Shown: in pieces, positions 13,460-23,410 of the stretch
Position numbering within the stretch: position 1 is the first letter of the stretch
Layout: the number at the start of each line of letters is the position of its first letter
Notes under the pieces: generated by a model
The model's database searches: none
The model's input: only the letters and a program-made list of their open reading frames with translations
What the model was told of the DNA's origin: nothing
NCBI GenBank assembly: GCA_027943335.1
Contig: BSBK01006754.1
Coordinates: 214,001 to 278,000, forward strand
From: Chamaecyparis obtusa
Lineage: Eukaryota; Streptophyta; Pinopsida; Cupressales; Cupressaceae
DNA: 64,000 nt
Direction of reading: 5' to 3'
Position numbers and translations under genes: made by a program

Positions 13460-14770
13460 AATATGTTAGAAGAGGAACAAAGGCCATATAATTGTGATAT
13501 GGATGGTTGTGATTGGTACAAGGATGTCCTTGGTTACTTACAAAAAATGATTCTACCCCCTGAGATGGATGACAATAAGAAGAGAACTGTCAAATTGCAT
13601 ATTGTTAAGTATGCTATTATAAGTGGTGAGTTATGGTGGAGAAGCAATGAAGGAATATTGCTTAAGTGTGTAGACCAGGACAAATCTAGAGCTTTATTAG
13701 AAGAAATGCATAATGGTGTTTGTGATGGCCATTATATGGCCAAAACTACAACCCATAAAATCCTTAGGTCTGAATTTTGGTGGCCTACACTTTTCAACGA
13801 TGTTCACCAATGTATCAAAAGGTGTGATGCTTGCCAAAGATTTGTTGGTAAGTTAAAGTTCAATGGGAATATGCCTCTCAAGACTGTTGCAGTCGAGGCA
13901 CCATTTTAAAAGTGGGGTATGGATTTTATTGGTGAGATTCAAAACAAATCCAGTAGAGGACATTCTTGGATATTGGTAGCGACAGATTATTTTACCAAAT
14001 GGGTTGAAGCTATCCCCACTAGAAGAGCTACCAGTAGGGTTGTAATAGATTTTGTAATGCAAAATATTCTTGTCAAATTTGGCTTCCCAGCAATTATTGT
14101 GATTGACAATGCAATGTGTTTCAAATCAGAAGAATTCACTGACTTCTATCAGCAATATGGGATATAGATTTCATCCTCATCCCTTTATCATCCACAGGGA
14201 AATGGCCAAGCTACATCTAGTAACAAACATTTGATTAAAATCTTCAAGAGGGTACTAGATAAAAATAAGAAGGCTTGGGATTCAAAATTGCAGTTAGCTT
14301 TGTGGGTTGATAGGGTGACTGTGAAAAAAGCAATAGGATGTGCTCCTTTTGATTTGATATATGGAATCAATGCTAGATTACCTCAAAATAATTTATTGCA
14401 AATGTATCTTTTTATTCAACCATATGATGAAGATCTGGATGATGAAATGAGGGTAAGATTGAATGATTTGATACAATTAGTTGAGGTAAGGAGGGATGCA
14501 CATGAAAGAAATCTAAAATTACAAACACAGTGCAAGATTTTGTATGATAAAAAAACCACTCAAACAAATTTTGGAAATGATGACCTAGTTCTAATGTGGA
14601 ATGCAAGGTTAGAAGATAAAGGAAGGCATGGGAAGTTTGACCCAATCTAGTTAGACCCCTACCTTATTGAAAGCAAATGGGGAACAAATTCTTATATCTT
14701 AAAGGATTTAACTAAAATACTTTAGAATTGCCTGCTCATGGACAATTCTTAAAGCTTTACTTCCCTTGAA
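13460..14770 (+). pseudogene. Ty3/Gypsy integrase
   Basis: Integrase inserts the cDNA copy into the chromosome. An HHCC zinc-binding region is visible (GHYMAKTTTHKILRSEFWWP, then CDACQ). The catalytic core follows, with WGMDFIGEI, ATDYFTKWVEAIP (first Asp) and VIDNAMCF (second Asp). The region for the third acidic residue reads HPQGNGQA and SSNKHL; the expected catalytic Glu appears to be replaced (SSN in place of ..E/TN). The C-terminal part (14231-14650) holds the usual YGINARLP segment and a GKFDPI end, with PYLIESKWGTNSY after a stop. Stops at about 13906, 14165 and 14648 break the frame. It continues directly from the RT/RNase H remnant. Confidence 0.88.
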
Positions 14771-15330
14771 GTATTTTTATCCATGATCAGTAGGTTAGGG
14801 TTTTCCTGTACATTTTTTATATAGGTGTGTTTGTTTTCAGTTGCGTGTTTTTGATGGTGGTCTGTGTAACCATGAGATTTTGGAGTCCTTATTATACCTA
14901 CAAGAGGTACATATCCCTAATCAAAGCCACTATTAGGACTGTTAAAAAATTTTGCCCCTAATGTTAATAATCCTAAAAATCCATGTTTTCTCTTAAGCCC
15001 TAGGTCTTCCCATTCCAAAGCCCTAATTTTATTGACCTTTGTTCTAATTCTTTGTTACCTTTTTTGGTCACTTAAGTTAGGATTTCTCCATGTTCCTTTT
15101 AAAAGATAAAATGTCGACTAAGGGTTCAAATTGTTAGAAAATTGCATTTCCCTCTCGCGTTTTCGGTACTTTTTTAATAAATGGTCTTTCTTTTTATCCT
15201 AATTGTTCGATCCTCTTAAATCAAACAACAGAGCATCGGTGGAAGATTACCCTATGTTATGTTCCTTTATATCGAGACCATAAGATCCTTTTGATTTAAT
15301 GGCAGTCGCTATCCCTTGAGTCTCAAGTTG
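14771..15330. other. Post-pol untranslated part of the Gypsy element
   Basis: No gene is seen. It is T-rich and lies between the integrase end and a tandem array, where Tat-like Gypsy elements usually carry long untranslated DNA. Confidence 0.4.
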
Positions 15331-15339
15331 CAGGCATTT

Positions 15340-16060
15340 TATCTTTGTAGAATCATGACTGCTTGCCACCTATCCACGGTCGTCAGTGGGACCACATAAA
15401 TTTTAAAATATCTGATAAACTACCCGGTTAAGGTTATTATGGTGGTTAGTGTCAAGCAGGCCTAGTTAATAAGTGGTGTAAAGTTTGGTTAAAATATGAG
15501 AAAGATCTACGGTAGGCGTGATGCCTCAAACAAAAAGCAACCCACCTTTATCAATTGCAGGATCGTGACAATCATCTAATCAAAGGGAATCGACGAGGAA
15601 ACAGTTTCAGTGGGGCCAATGATATCTTTTTTATATAGACCGTGAGATGTGTTTTGATCCAACAATAGGTGTGAAGCCTTGATGAAGACTTGCATGAACT
15701 TTATCCATCATGGGATCATGCTTTGTTGACGCATGTCCCAAATGATGTCAGATGTCAGTGGGGCCAAAGGTTTGTTGAGCAATAAAGAGTTTACATCTGA
15801 GAAAGGATCCAACGGTGGGTGCTATTCCATGAAGAGGAGATGTGAGTTGTTTATCCTTAGCGGGATCACGCTTTGTTGATGTGTGTCCTAATTCCAAAGT
15901 GGGTCCATAGGTTTGTAAAGTGTTAAATACCTACATTTTTAAAGGAAGATCGATGACAGGCGTGAAGCCTTAAAGGGAAACTAATCGAAGGATAGTGATT
16001 ACGGGATCACGACATGCTGACATGTGTCTTGCTGAGTGGAAAGTTAAAGTAACTTGGGTT
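15340..16060. repeat. Degenerate ~150-bp tandem array, about five units
   Basis: A GGATCACGCTTTGTTGA-like phrase recurs near 15350, 15562, 15714, 15864 and 16005. It is usually followed by a CAGTGGG(G)CCA phrase and then GGTGTGAAGCC or a variant. Spacing is 212, 152, 150 and 141 bp. It lies 3' of the Gypsy pol, so it may be that element's 3' repeat region. Confidence 0.65.
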
Positions 16061-16730
16061 TGACACATCATTTGGAATGAAATATTTTCATTGGCCGATG
16101 TGTTAACCCAAGGCAAAAAGGTATGTCGTCGCTAGTCAACTTCATGATAACCGTCTAATATGCTAAGAAAAGGAAGATTGACGGCCCAGTTTTAAATTTT
16201 TGAAATCTAAGCTATGACGTATTTTGTGAAGGTTGTAAGCGCCAGTTTTTCAACTTCGATGGCTTAATGGTGTATCGTGCGAAGTTTATCCACCACACTC
16301 CACGATAGGGGAGTTCTTGGCATAGGCAATGGGATAAGCTTTTGCCTTTAAAGGAGAAAATTTGGCAGCTTAAGCACACCTTCGCCCACTAGCAACAAGA
16401 GAAATAAGGGGGAGCCCCAACATTCACAGCCCCAACAGTGGAGACCCCATCTCCACTAGAACCAGGAAGATTTGTCAAGCCCCCATAGGAAAATCCATTG
16501 TAAAGGGCACAGGAAACAAAGAACCACCATCCGTAAAAGAGGGCACAGGCAATGAGGACTTAGCCCCTACTGAAGCCGCCAATCTTGGGGCAGCCCAAAC
16601 AACCATAGAGGCAGTCTGCAGAGTAGATAGCAAAGGCCTAGGAAAAGTCAAAATGCCCATTGAGTGGGAAATAGCAGCTGTAGTGGCAAAAAATAGCTCC
16701 ATCTAAGAAATATTACTTCAATTTTTTTAA
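16061..16730. other. No gene seen
   Basis: GCCCCAAC-like motifs are frequent at 16410-16480. The open frame over 16475-16702 (minus) has no recognisable content. Confidence 0.4.
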
Positions 16731-17059
16731 CCTTGGTTGTAAGCTCTACAAGAAAGAAGCCCCATTACTTCACCAAGGCTCAAGTTCAGCAACTGGTCTC
16801 CATTGAGAACCATAGTAGAGAGTGACCTCGTGGGGAATTGAACCTAGTAGGCACTATAGGCAAGAAGCCCCACCATTTCAACAAAGGGTCAAGCCCTTTA
16901 AAAGTTTTGAACCTTGGTTGTAAGCTCTATAGACAAGAAGCCCCAATATTTCAACAAAGGCTTGAGGTCAACAACTCTCCATTGAGAACCACACTAGAGA
17001 GCAACCCTGGGGACTTGAACCTTGGTTGTAGGCACTACACGAAAGAAGCCCCACTCATG
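16731..17059. repeat. Second tandem array, units starting AACCTTGGTTGTA
   Basis: Units begin at 16731 (110 bp), 16841 (69 bp, internally deleted), 16910 (108 bp) and 17018 (partial). All share a GAAGCCCC core, and the long units also share a CCATTGAGAACCA segment. The 69-bp unit lacks that part. Confidence 0.75.
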
Positions 17060-19836
17060 TTAGATGTTGAACAATAGCATGGATGAAAATACACCATAAA
17101 CTTTACTTTTTAACTTTAAGGTTTGAACGTTTCTTATGAATGATTGTGAAATATTTTGTTCTTCATTAATATTATGTACTTTTATGTTTCTCTTCTTCCT
17201 TATCATATTGTACATCAAATATTTTTTTTTTTAAATGTGAGATTTTCACTTGAAAAACATTTCAAATTATGAAACTCTCATTGAATCAAAAAGCACTTCA
17301 TTTAAAAAATAGACTATACATTTAAATATAGAAAATACTATAAAAATTCTTATAAAATTTCTAAAATTTCTAAATATACCATTTCTTTGTTTTTGTTCTT
17401 ATCATAAATTCATGTTTTATTTTCCTTCCTATTCTCAAAGAATTTGTTTTCCATGTTTTTTTGTCTTCATTATGTCCTTTACCTATACTTCTTTATATAT
17501 AAATATTTGCTACTTCAAAGTGAAACCCAATCAACTTAGGTATTCAAGTTATTTGATATTTTTTTAAATCCATAAAATTGGAAAAGAGGTATTTAAATGA
17601 AGTCTTCAAAACTTTATTTATTTTCCTTAAAACGTCAACATTTGCAACTAATGCTAAGTTACCTATCACTTAGAGTGGGGTTTCATGAGTGGGGCTTTGT
17701 GATCTATTTTTAAAGATTGGAGGTCCAATGAAGTCAAAAACAATTTGCTTCAAGATGAATTGAAATCTTTTCCTAAAAATAGCAGCTCCTTTTTAGGGTT
17801 GCAGATTTGAGTGCTTGGAAAAGGTGCGGGTTTAGAAATTGCCCCACCAGCTTCGGCTTTTTTTTTGCCATTCATCAAATCATCTAAAGTTTTTCAAACT
17901 TTATCAATTAATTTTTCATTTTTATATTTGTTTATTGTTGTAAATTAAAAAATTCAAGAGACCGCCTCTTTAAAATAGTCCTGAGAAAATTAAGCATCAG
18001 CAAATATAAATTTTTAGGAAGCCCCCCTCCATAGAACTCTTTTTAATCTTTGAATTATAATATTTATGGTTGGTCCATATCCAATAGGCCAACCACTTTT
18101 CAAGCTAATAACAATTAAAAAATTGTCTATAAAGAAGACTTTTATATTTGTGTGTTGCATATATCTTATAAAGTAGCACCTTAGCACTTGACCAAATTGG
18201 TATTACTACTATTTCTTTCATGTATAATGTGGTTGAATCATTTTTGTATTTGTCAAAATTATAGAATAATGACAACTCTTTTCCAAGTTATTATGAAAAT
18301 ACACATAAAAAAATATTCAATAATTTTTATAAGTGTCTGAGAAAAATATATTAAATGACTTATTATGTATGTGTAAAATACTTTTCTAAAAATATATTAT
18401 AAATAAGTTAAAATATATTATGTCAAGCTGAAATGTGTTATGTTAGATAAGAGTAGTATGACCTAATAACCTTCAATTCCAAGGAGTGATGGAAATTAAA
18501 CATTAATTGATCTGCTAAAAACAATCCAAATAAGCTAGATGCAACTTATTTAGTCCACAATAATGAAGGTAACTTGGGGCCTCTCGTGAAATTTGGCATC
18601 AATGATGAATCAAAACTCTGATGATGATTGAAATATCCAAGTGAGTGTGCTCTTGCAATGAAACATATTGTCAAGGTGGCTCATAATTAATCAACACAAT
18701 AATAATGGAGAAAATTTAACAAGTGTATCAAAAAGTTGCAAACACTAGTATTTTCCTTTGGACCAATCTCATTTGTCATTGTTATAGGGAATCCCACAAA
18801 TATACTATCAAACTATTGGGAGGGAAATGAAGCATATCGACAATTGATTGGGTTTGCCTTTCAAAATTACTTATTTTGGAGAAGTGACTTTAATGTTATT
18901 ATCATTATTGTAACATGTATAACTTTAATGTTTAGCTTTTCCTTTCCCTCAAAATTTCTTTTAGTTATCTCCACATAAAGGGTCTACACTCCAACAAGTT
19001 GGCGTTACAAAGGTTGCAAGTATTTGAGCTTTCAACAACAACCTCAATAATTTCCTTCAACACTAAAGCAAGACCAAAAACCTTCAAAGTCACTCTTCCT
19101 TTTATTTGTACTATTCATAGTTGTTATAAATTTAGCATGAAGGTGGAAAGCCTCTAACTAAAATTTCAAATTTGTCTTGTTTGAGTTTCAACAACTATGA
19201 TGATGGTGATTCCTAGTTGTGGTGGTAGCAAGAGGTTTCAAACATGGCAAAGGAAATTTGACGGAGAAAAAGGTGAGAAGTCGATTGATGGGCCTTTCTC
19301 AATTAAGAACCTACAATGTTTGATATTGTAAACAAATCAAATGCAATTAATAGTATTTTGGAGGGAAATGCATTCCTAGTCAAAGCTTTAAGAGAACAAA
19401 TTCCCTAATGATAGATTGGTATGTCTAATTTAGAAACAAAAATTCCATACAAGGGTCTTGTGTCGAAATTTGATATCATGGTTCTGTATGTATTTTTTCT
19501 TGACAAGGATTTATTTAGGTGTAGTTTAAAAGGGACTACAACCTTATTGAGATTGTTCTAATACAAACTAAATACTATATCTAGAGGATGGTGTTGGTGA
19601 TATGCGGCCTGAGTTCAAACTTGTTGGACAACTCTCTAAATGAGTATCTAGATATATTTATGTTGAAGATTCCTCCTACAAAATACTACAAAGGGAAATA
19701 GAGATATAGAATTTTAAAAAAATGTGTTTCAATCTTATATGACATGCTCTTAAGAAAGATGTATGACTATAATCTTCTAGTATAATGGTTACTATCTATC
19801 TATTATACTAATTTTCTAGATATGAACATATAGATC
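17060..19836. other. AT-rich DNA without recognised genes
   Basis: There are many short AT-rich runs and scattered short frames with no family resemblance. Bases 19738-19836 resemble 23457-23560 on the other side of the next element. Confidence 0.45.
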
Positions 19837-19841
19837 ACAAG

Positions 19842-20153
19842 TATTAAGATAATATCTTTAATATCTTTATTAAGATATTATCTCCTAAGTTAAATACTTT
19901 CTATAATGGTCAACTACTTGTGTGTAGTCCACCTTTCAGTCTAGATAGGAATGTTTCCTATGATGTCTCTTTCGACTTCAATCCATATAGGAATGTTTCG
20001 TATCCTATCTTTAGTTTTGTTTCTAATTTTGTCTTCAGTCTACGTTGTTTCTTTTAGAAATGTCCTTGTAATTCTTTATAAGGAACACGTGTTCCTTTGT
20101 TAATTAATAAATCATCCGGAAATCCGTTAATCTGCCAATTCTTGAATCTTGTA
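19842..20153 (+). repeat. LTR 1 of the triple-LTR element
   Basis: 312 bp, starting TATTAAGATAATATC and ending CTTGTA. An internal near-palindrome GGAACACGTGTTCC lies near 20082. Confidence 0.88.
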
Positions 20154-20156
20154 ACA

Positions 20157-20169
20157 TGGTATTAGAGCC
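20157..20169 (+). promoter_or_regulatory. Primer-binding site 1
   Basis: TGGTATTAGAGCC, complementary to the 3' end of initiator tRNA-Met with one mismatch, three bases after LTR 1. Confidence 0.85.
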
Positions 20170-20853
20170 AATATTTTAGATTTCTTCAAAAAAAAATTAT
20201 AATTTCTTTCGAAATTATTTGCTCAATTTTTTTTGAAATTATTTCTGCAATTTCTCTACAACCCGTATAGGGTTTCCGTTTTTGAGAAGTTCGCCATTCA
20301 CGCCTAGGATATTGGCATCTGCGTGACGACCTAGAGTTGTTCGTTGCAGACATTTTTATGCATACATGCGCATCTATTTGTCACCGTTTTATAAACGCGA
20401 GCACCATTTTTTCTACAAAACACACCATTTTTTGGTGTCTGACCTTCGTCTCCAACAACATTTTTGCACTAATGCCCTTCTTTGTGCCATTTTTCCTTCA
20501 GATTCTGTTGTTTTTTCTACAAATCCGCCATTATTTTTTGGAGTTTTTTGCAGTATGTCATTTTTTTCAAAACCCTAATTTTTGGGCTCAAATTTTTTTC
20601 TAATTATAGATTCTTGATGGGTTTTTCAAGAGCTCCACTGGGTTGTCATCCAATTTTTCTGGGTGCCTCGATTTTCATGTCTCAATTTTCAAGCCAGCGG
20701 ATCCAAATTTTGACAACATATTCTTTATGGGTTTTTCGAGCTCTTCTGGGTACTTCTCAATTTTTTTTGGGTCTTACAATTTTTTTGCCTCGAAGTACAT
20801 GTCAGCACCTCTTCTTTGTATCTTCATTTTCTGTGCATTGGGAAACGCACAAG

Positions 20854-21069
20854 ATGGCGTCACTGAATAATCTGATGTTGGAGGGCAGTCAACGATTCAA
20901 TTGCTCTACGAAGCAAAATGTGCAGTGTAATTACTGTCACAAGTTTGGCCATATGAAGTTCGAGTGCCGCAAACGTTTGGCTGCCCAAGCGAAGCAAAAT
21001 GCTTCCAAGCCAACAACACAAGTTGTCGAGCTTCCTAACCAAGGCGAAGCTGCATTTTTCGCTTTCTGA
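20854..21069 (+). CDS. 71-aa mini-gag, copy 1
   Basis: The protein starts MASLNNLMLEGSQRFN, like the very start of Copia Gag proteins, but passes within a few residues to a zinc knuckle, CNYCHKFGHMKFEC (residues 25-38). It ends in a basic Ala/Gln-rich tail. The whole middle of a normal ~300-aa Gag is missing, so an internal deletion of the parent is likely. I chose this ATG because it is conserved at the same place in copy 2 and begins the Gag-like sequence; the open frame extends upstream from 20482 but that part has no family resemblance. The frame is intact in both copies at equal length, and the stop position is conserved. A role in RNA packaging is plausible from the knuckle, but unproven. 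Confidence 0.7.
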   Translation: MASLNNLMLEGSQRFNCSTKQNVQCNYCHKFGHMKFECRKRLAAQAKQNASKPTTQVVELPNQGEAAFFAF

Positions 21070-21129
21070 ATATGTTTCTGTTTTTGTTTTTGGGTTTGTT
21101 GATTTTCTCCTTAAAAATCATCTCATGTT

Positions 21130-21434
21130 AATAATATCAGATTTCCACAATCCATTTTAACAATTCATGTGCGTTTCTGGATTCGATTGTGTGTTTTTTA
21201 GCATCAACTTTTCGGATCACACTCTGTGATCCATCATCAGGAAAGAGAGAGTGCAAGAATCATTCAATTGTGTGTGTTTTTTAGCATCAACGTTTCGGAT
21301 CACACTTCGTGATCCATCATCAGGAAAGAGAGAGTGCAAGAATCTTGCACTCCTCTTTCCTGATGATGGATCACGGAGTGTGATCTGAAATGTTGATGCT
21401 AAAAAACACACAATCGAATCTAGAAACGCACATG
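21130..21434. mobile_element. 305-bp foldback element inside internal region 1
   Basis: AATCATCTCATGTT flanks it at 21116-21129 and 21435-21448. The second internal region, which lacks the insert, has a single uninterrupted version. An arm of roughly 95 bases from 21164 is inverted at about 21341-21436, and the inner part of the left arm is also duplicated in direct orientation (about 21264-21340). Each arm carries GGATCAC..GTGATCC. It resembles a MITE or foldback element. The long (14-bp) duplication is unusual, and the first 34 bases lie outside the inverted arms. Confidence 0.75.
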
Positions 21435-21645
21435 AATCATCTCATGTTGTCTGTAATATGCAAGGTTGCGTGAGATTCTAGGTTTTTACTGTTTTTTCCA
21501 CAAAAAAAAAAGTTTTGTAATTGTAGTTTGTTGAGTCATAGCACTTTTCTAGCAAAGCTTCTTGGTTTCAGCATTTGTAGATCCAGGGAGGGTCTCAGTT
21601 ATCACAGAATGTTCTGACATCTGTACGTTGACCATTAAGGGAGGG

Positions 21646-21959
21646 TATTAAGATAATATCTTTAATATCTTTATTAAGATATTATCTCCTTAGTTAAATA
21701 CTTTCTATAATGGTCAACTACTTGTTTGTAGTCTATCTTTCAGTCTAGATAGGAATGTTTCCTATCATGTCTCTTTCGACTTCAATCCATATAGGAATGT
21801 TTCCTATCCTATCTTCAGTTTTGTTTCTAATTTTGCCTTCATCTACGTTGTTTCTTTTAGAAACAACGTCCTTGTAATTCTTTATAAGGAACACGTGTTC
21901 CTCTGTTAATTAATCAATCATCCGAAAATCCGTTAATCTTTCAATTCTTGAATTTTGTA
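21646..21959 (+). repeat. LTR 2 (central) of the triple-LTR element
   Basis: 314 bp, preceded by the polypurine tract AAGGGAGGG (21637-21645). It is followed by ACA and a second primer-binding site, so it serves both internal regions. Confidence 0.88.
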
Positions 21960-21962
21960 ACA

Positions 21963-21975
21963 TGGTATCAGAGAC
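21963..21975 (+). promoter_or_regulatory. Primer-binding site 2
   Basis: TGGTATCAGAGAC directly follows the central LTR and an ACA spacer, as at LTR 1. Confidence 0.8.
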
Positions 21976-22658
21976 AATATTTTAGATTTCTTCGAAAAAA
22001 ATTTATAATTTCTTTCGAAATTATTTGCTCAAATTTTTTTGAAATTATTTCTGCAATTTCTCTACAACCCATATAGGGTTTTCGTTCTTTAGAAGTTCAC
22101 CGTTCACGCCTAGGATATTGGCATTCGCATGACGACCTGGAGCTGTTCGTTGCAGACATTGTTCTGCATACGTGCACGTCTGTTTGTCGCCGTTTTGTAA
22201 ACGCGAGCACCATTTTTTCTGCAAAACACACCATTTTTTGGTGTCTAACCTTCGTCTCCAGCAACATTTTTGCACTAACATCCTTCTTTGTGCCATTTTT
22301 CCTTCAAATTCTGTTGTTTTTTCTGCAAATCCGCCATTATTTTTTAGAGTTTTTTGCAGCATGTCATTTTTTTCGAAACCCTAATTTTTGGGCTCGAAAT
22401 TTTTTTCTAATTACAAATTGTTGGTGGGTTTTCGAGACGTCAACTGGGTTGTCATCCAATTTTTCTGGGTGCCTTGATTTTCATGTCTCAATTTTCAAGC
22501 CAGCTGATCCAAATTTTGATAGCATATTCTTTATGGGTTTTTCAAGCTCTTCTAGGTACTTCTCAATTTTATTTGGATCTTCCAATTTTTTGGCTCGAAG
22601 TACGTGTCAGCGCCTCTTCTTTGTATCTTCATTTTCTATGCATTGGGAAATGCACAAG

Positions 22659-22874
22659 ATGACGTCACTGACTAATCTGATGTTGGAGGGTAGTCAACGA
22701 TTCAATGGCTCTACAAAGCAAAATGTGCATTGTAATTACTGTCACAAGTTTGGCCATATGAAGTTCGAGTGCTGGAAACATTTGGCTGCCCAAGCGAAGC
22801 AAAATGCTTCCCAGCCAATAGCACAAGTTGTCGAGCTTCCTAACCAAGGCGAAGCTGCATTTTTCGTTTTCTAA
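22659..22874 (+). CDS. 71-aa mini-gag, copy 2
   Basis: It has the same length and layout as copy 1: MTSLTNLMLEGSQRFNGS, then CNYCHKFGHMKFEC, then the same basic tail. Here the start keeps LEGSQRFNGS, the form usual at Copia Gag N-termini. Differences from copy 1 are substitutions only and the frame is kept, consistent with recent origin or with constraint. Confidence 0.7.
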   Translation: MTSLTNLMLEGSQRFNGSTKQNVHCNYCHKFGHMKFECWKHLAAQAKQNASQPIAQVVELPNQGEAAFFVF

Positions 22875-23132
22875 ATCTGTTTCTATTTTTGTTTTTGGGT
22901 TTGTTGATTTTCTCCTTAAAAATCATCTCGTGTTGTCTGTAATACGCAAGGTTGCATGAGATTCTAGGTTTTTACCATTTTTTCCACAAAAACAAAGTTT
23001 TGTAATTGCAATCTGTTTTGAGTCATAGCACTCTTTTGGCAAAGCTTCTTGGTTTCAGCATTTTGTAGATTCAATGAGGGTCTTAATTAAACAGAATGTT
23101 CTGACATCCGTACGTTGACCATTAAGGGAGGG

Positions 23133-23405
23133 TATTAAGATAATATCTTTAATATCTTTATTAAGATATTATCTCCTTAGTTAAATACTTTCTATAATGG
23201 TCAACTACTTGTATGTAGTATGTCTTTCAATCTAGATAGGAATGTTTCATATTTTGTCTCTTTCATCTTCAGTCCATATAGGAATGTTTCCTATCCTATC
23301 TTCAATTTTGTTTCTAATTTCGTCTTCAGTCTACGTTGTTTATTTTAGAAACATCCATGTAATTCTTTATAAAATCCGTTAATCTGCCAATTCTTGAATC
23401 TTGTA
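23133..23405 (+). repeat. LTR 3 of the triple-LTR element
   Basis: It is 273 bp, with about 40 bp missing relative to LTR 1 (the GGAACACGTGTTCC region near its 3' part). It is preceded by AAGGGAGGG (23124-23132) and followed directly by the ACAAG duplication. Confidence 0.88.
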
Positions 23406-23410
23406 ACAAG

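Larger units (their letters stand above)
19842..23405 (+). mobile_element. Triple-LTR small Copia-like element (LTR-int-LTR-int-LTR)
   Basis: Three related LTRs (19842-20153, 21646-21959, 23133-23405) enclose two related internal regions. Each internal region has its own primer-binding site at the left and a purine-rich AAGGGAGGG tract before the next LTR. The whole unit is flanked by ACAAG at 19837-19841 and 23406-23410. A perfect 5-bp duplication around the outer LTRs shows that the array behaves as one insertion. LTR ends are TATTAAG...CTTGTA, that is TA..TA rather than TG..CA. There is no pol. Each internal region codes only a 71-aa mini-gag, so this fits the terminal-repeat-with-GAG (TR-GAG) class of non-autonomous elements. 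The tandem form probably arose by LTR-LTR recombination. Confidence 0.88.

Noticed and set aside
18736..18978. 80-codon hydrophobic frame
   Set aside because: AT-rich chance frame with no start context or homology that I can see.
20482..20853. Upstream extension of the mini-gag frame (very Phe/Ser-rich)
   Set aside because: T-rich leader sequence. The two copies differ in frame use there and only the part from the shared ATG resembles Gag.
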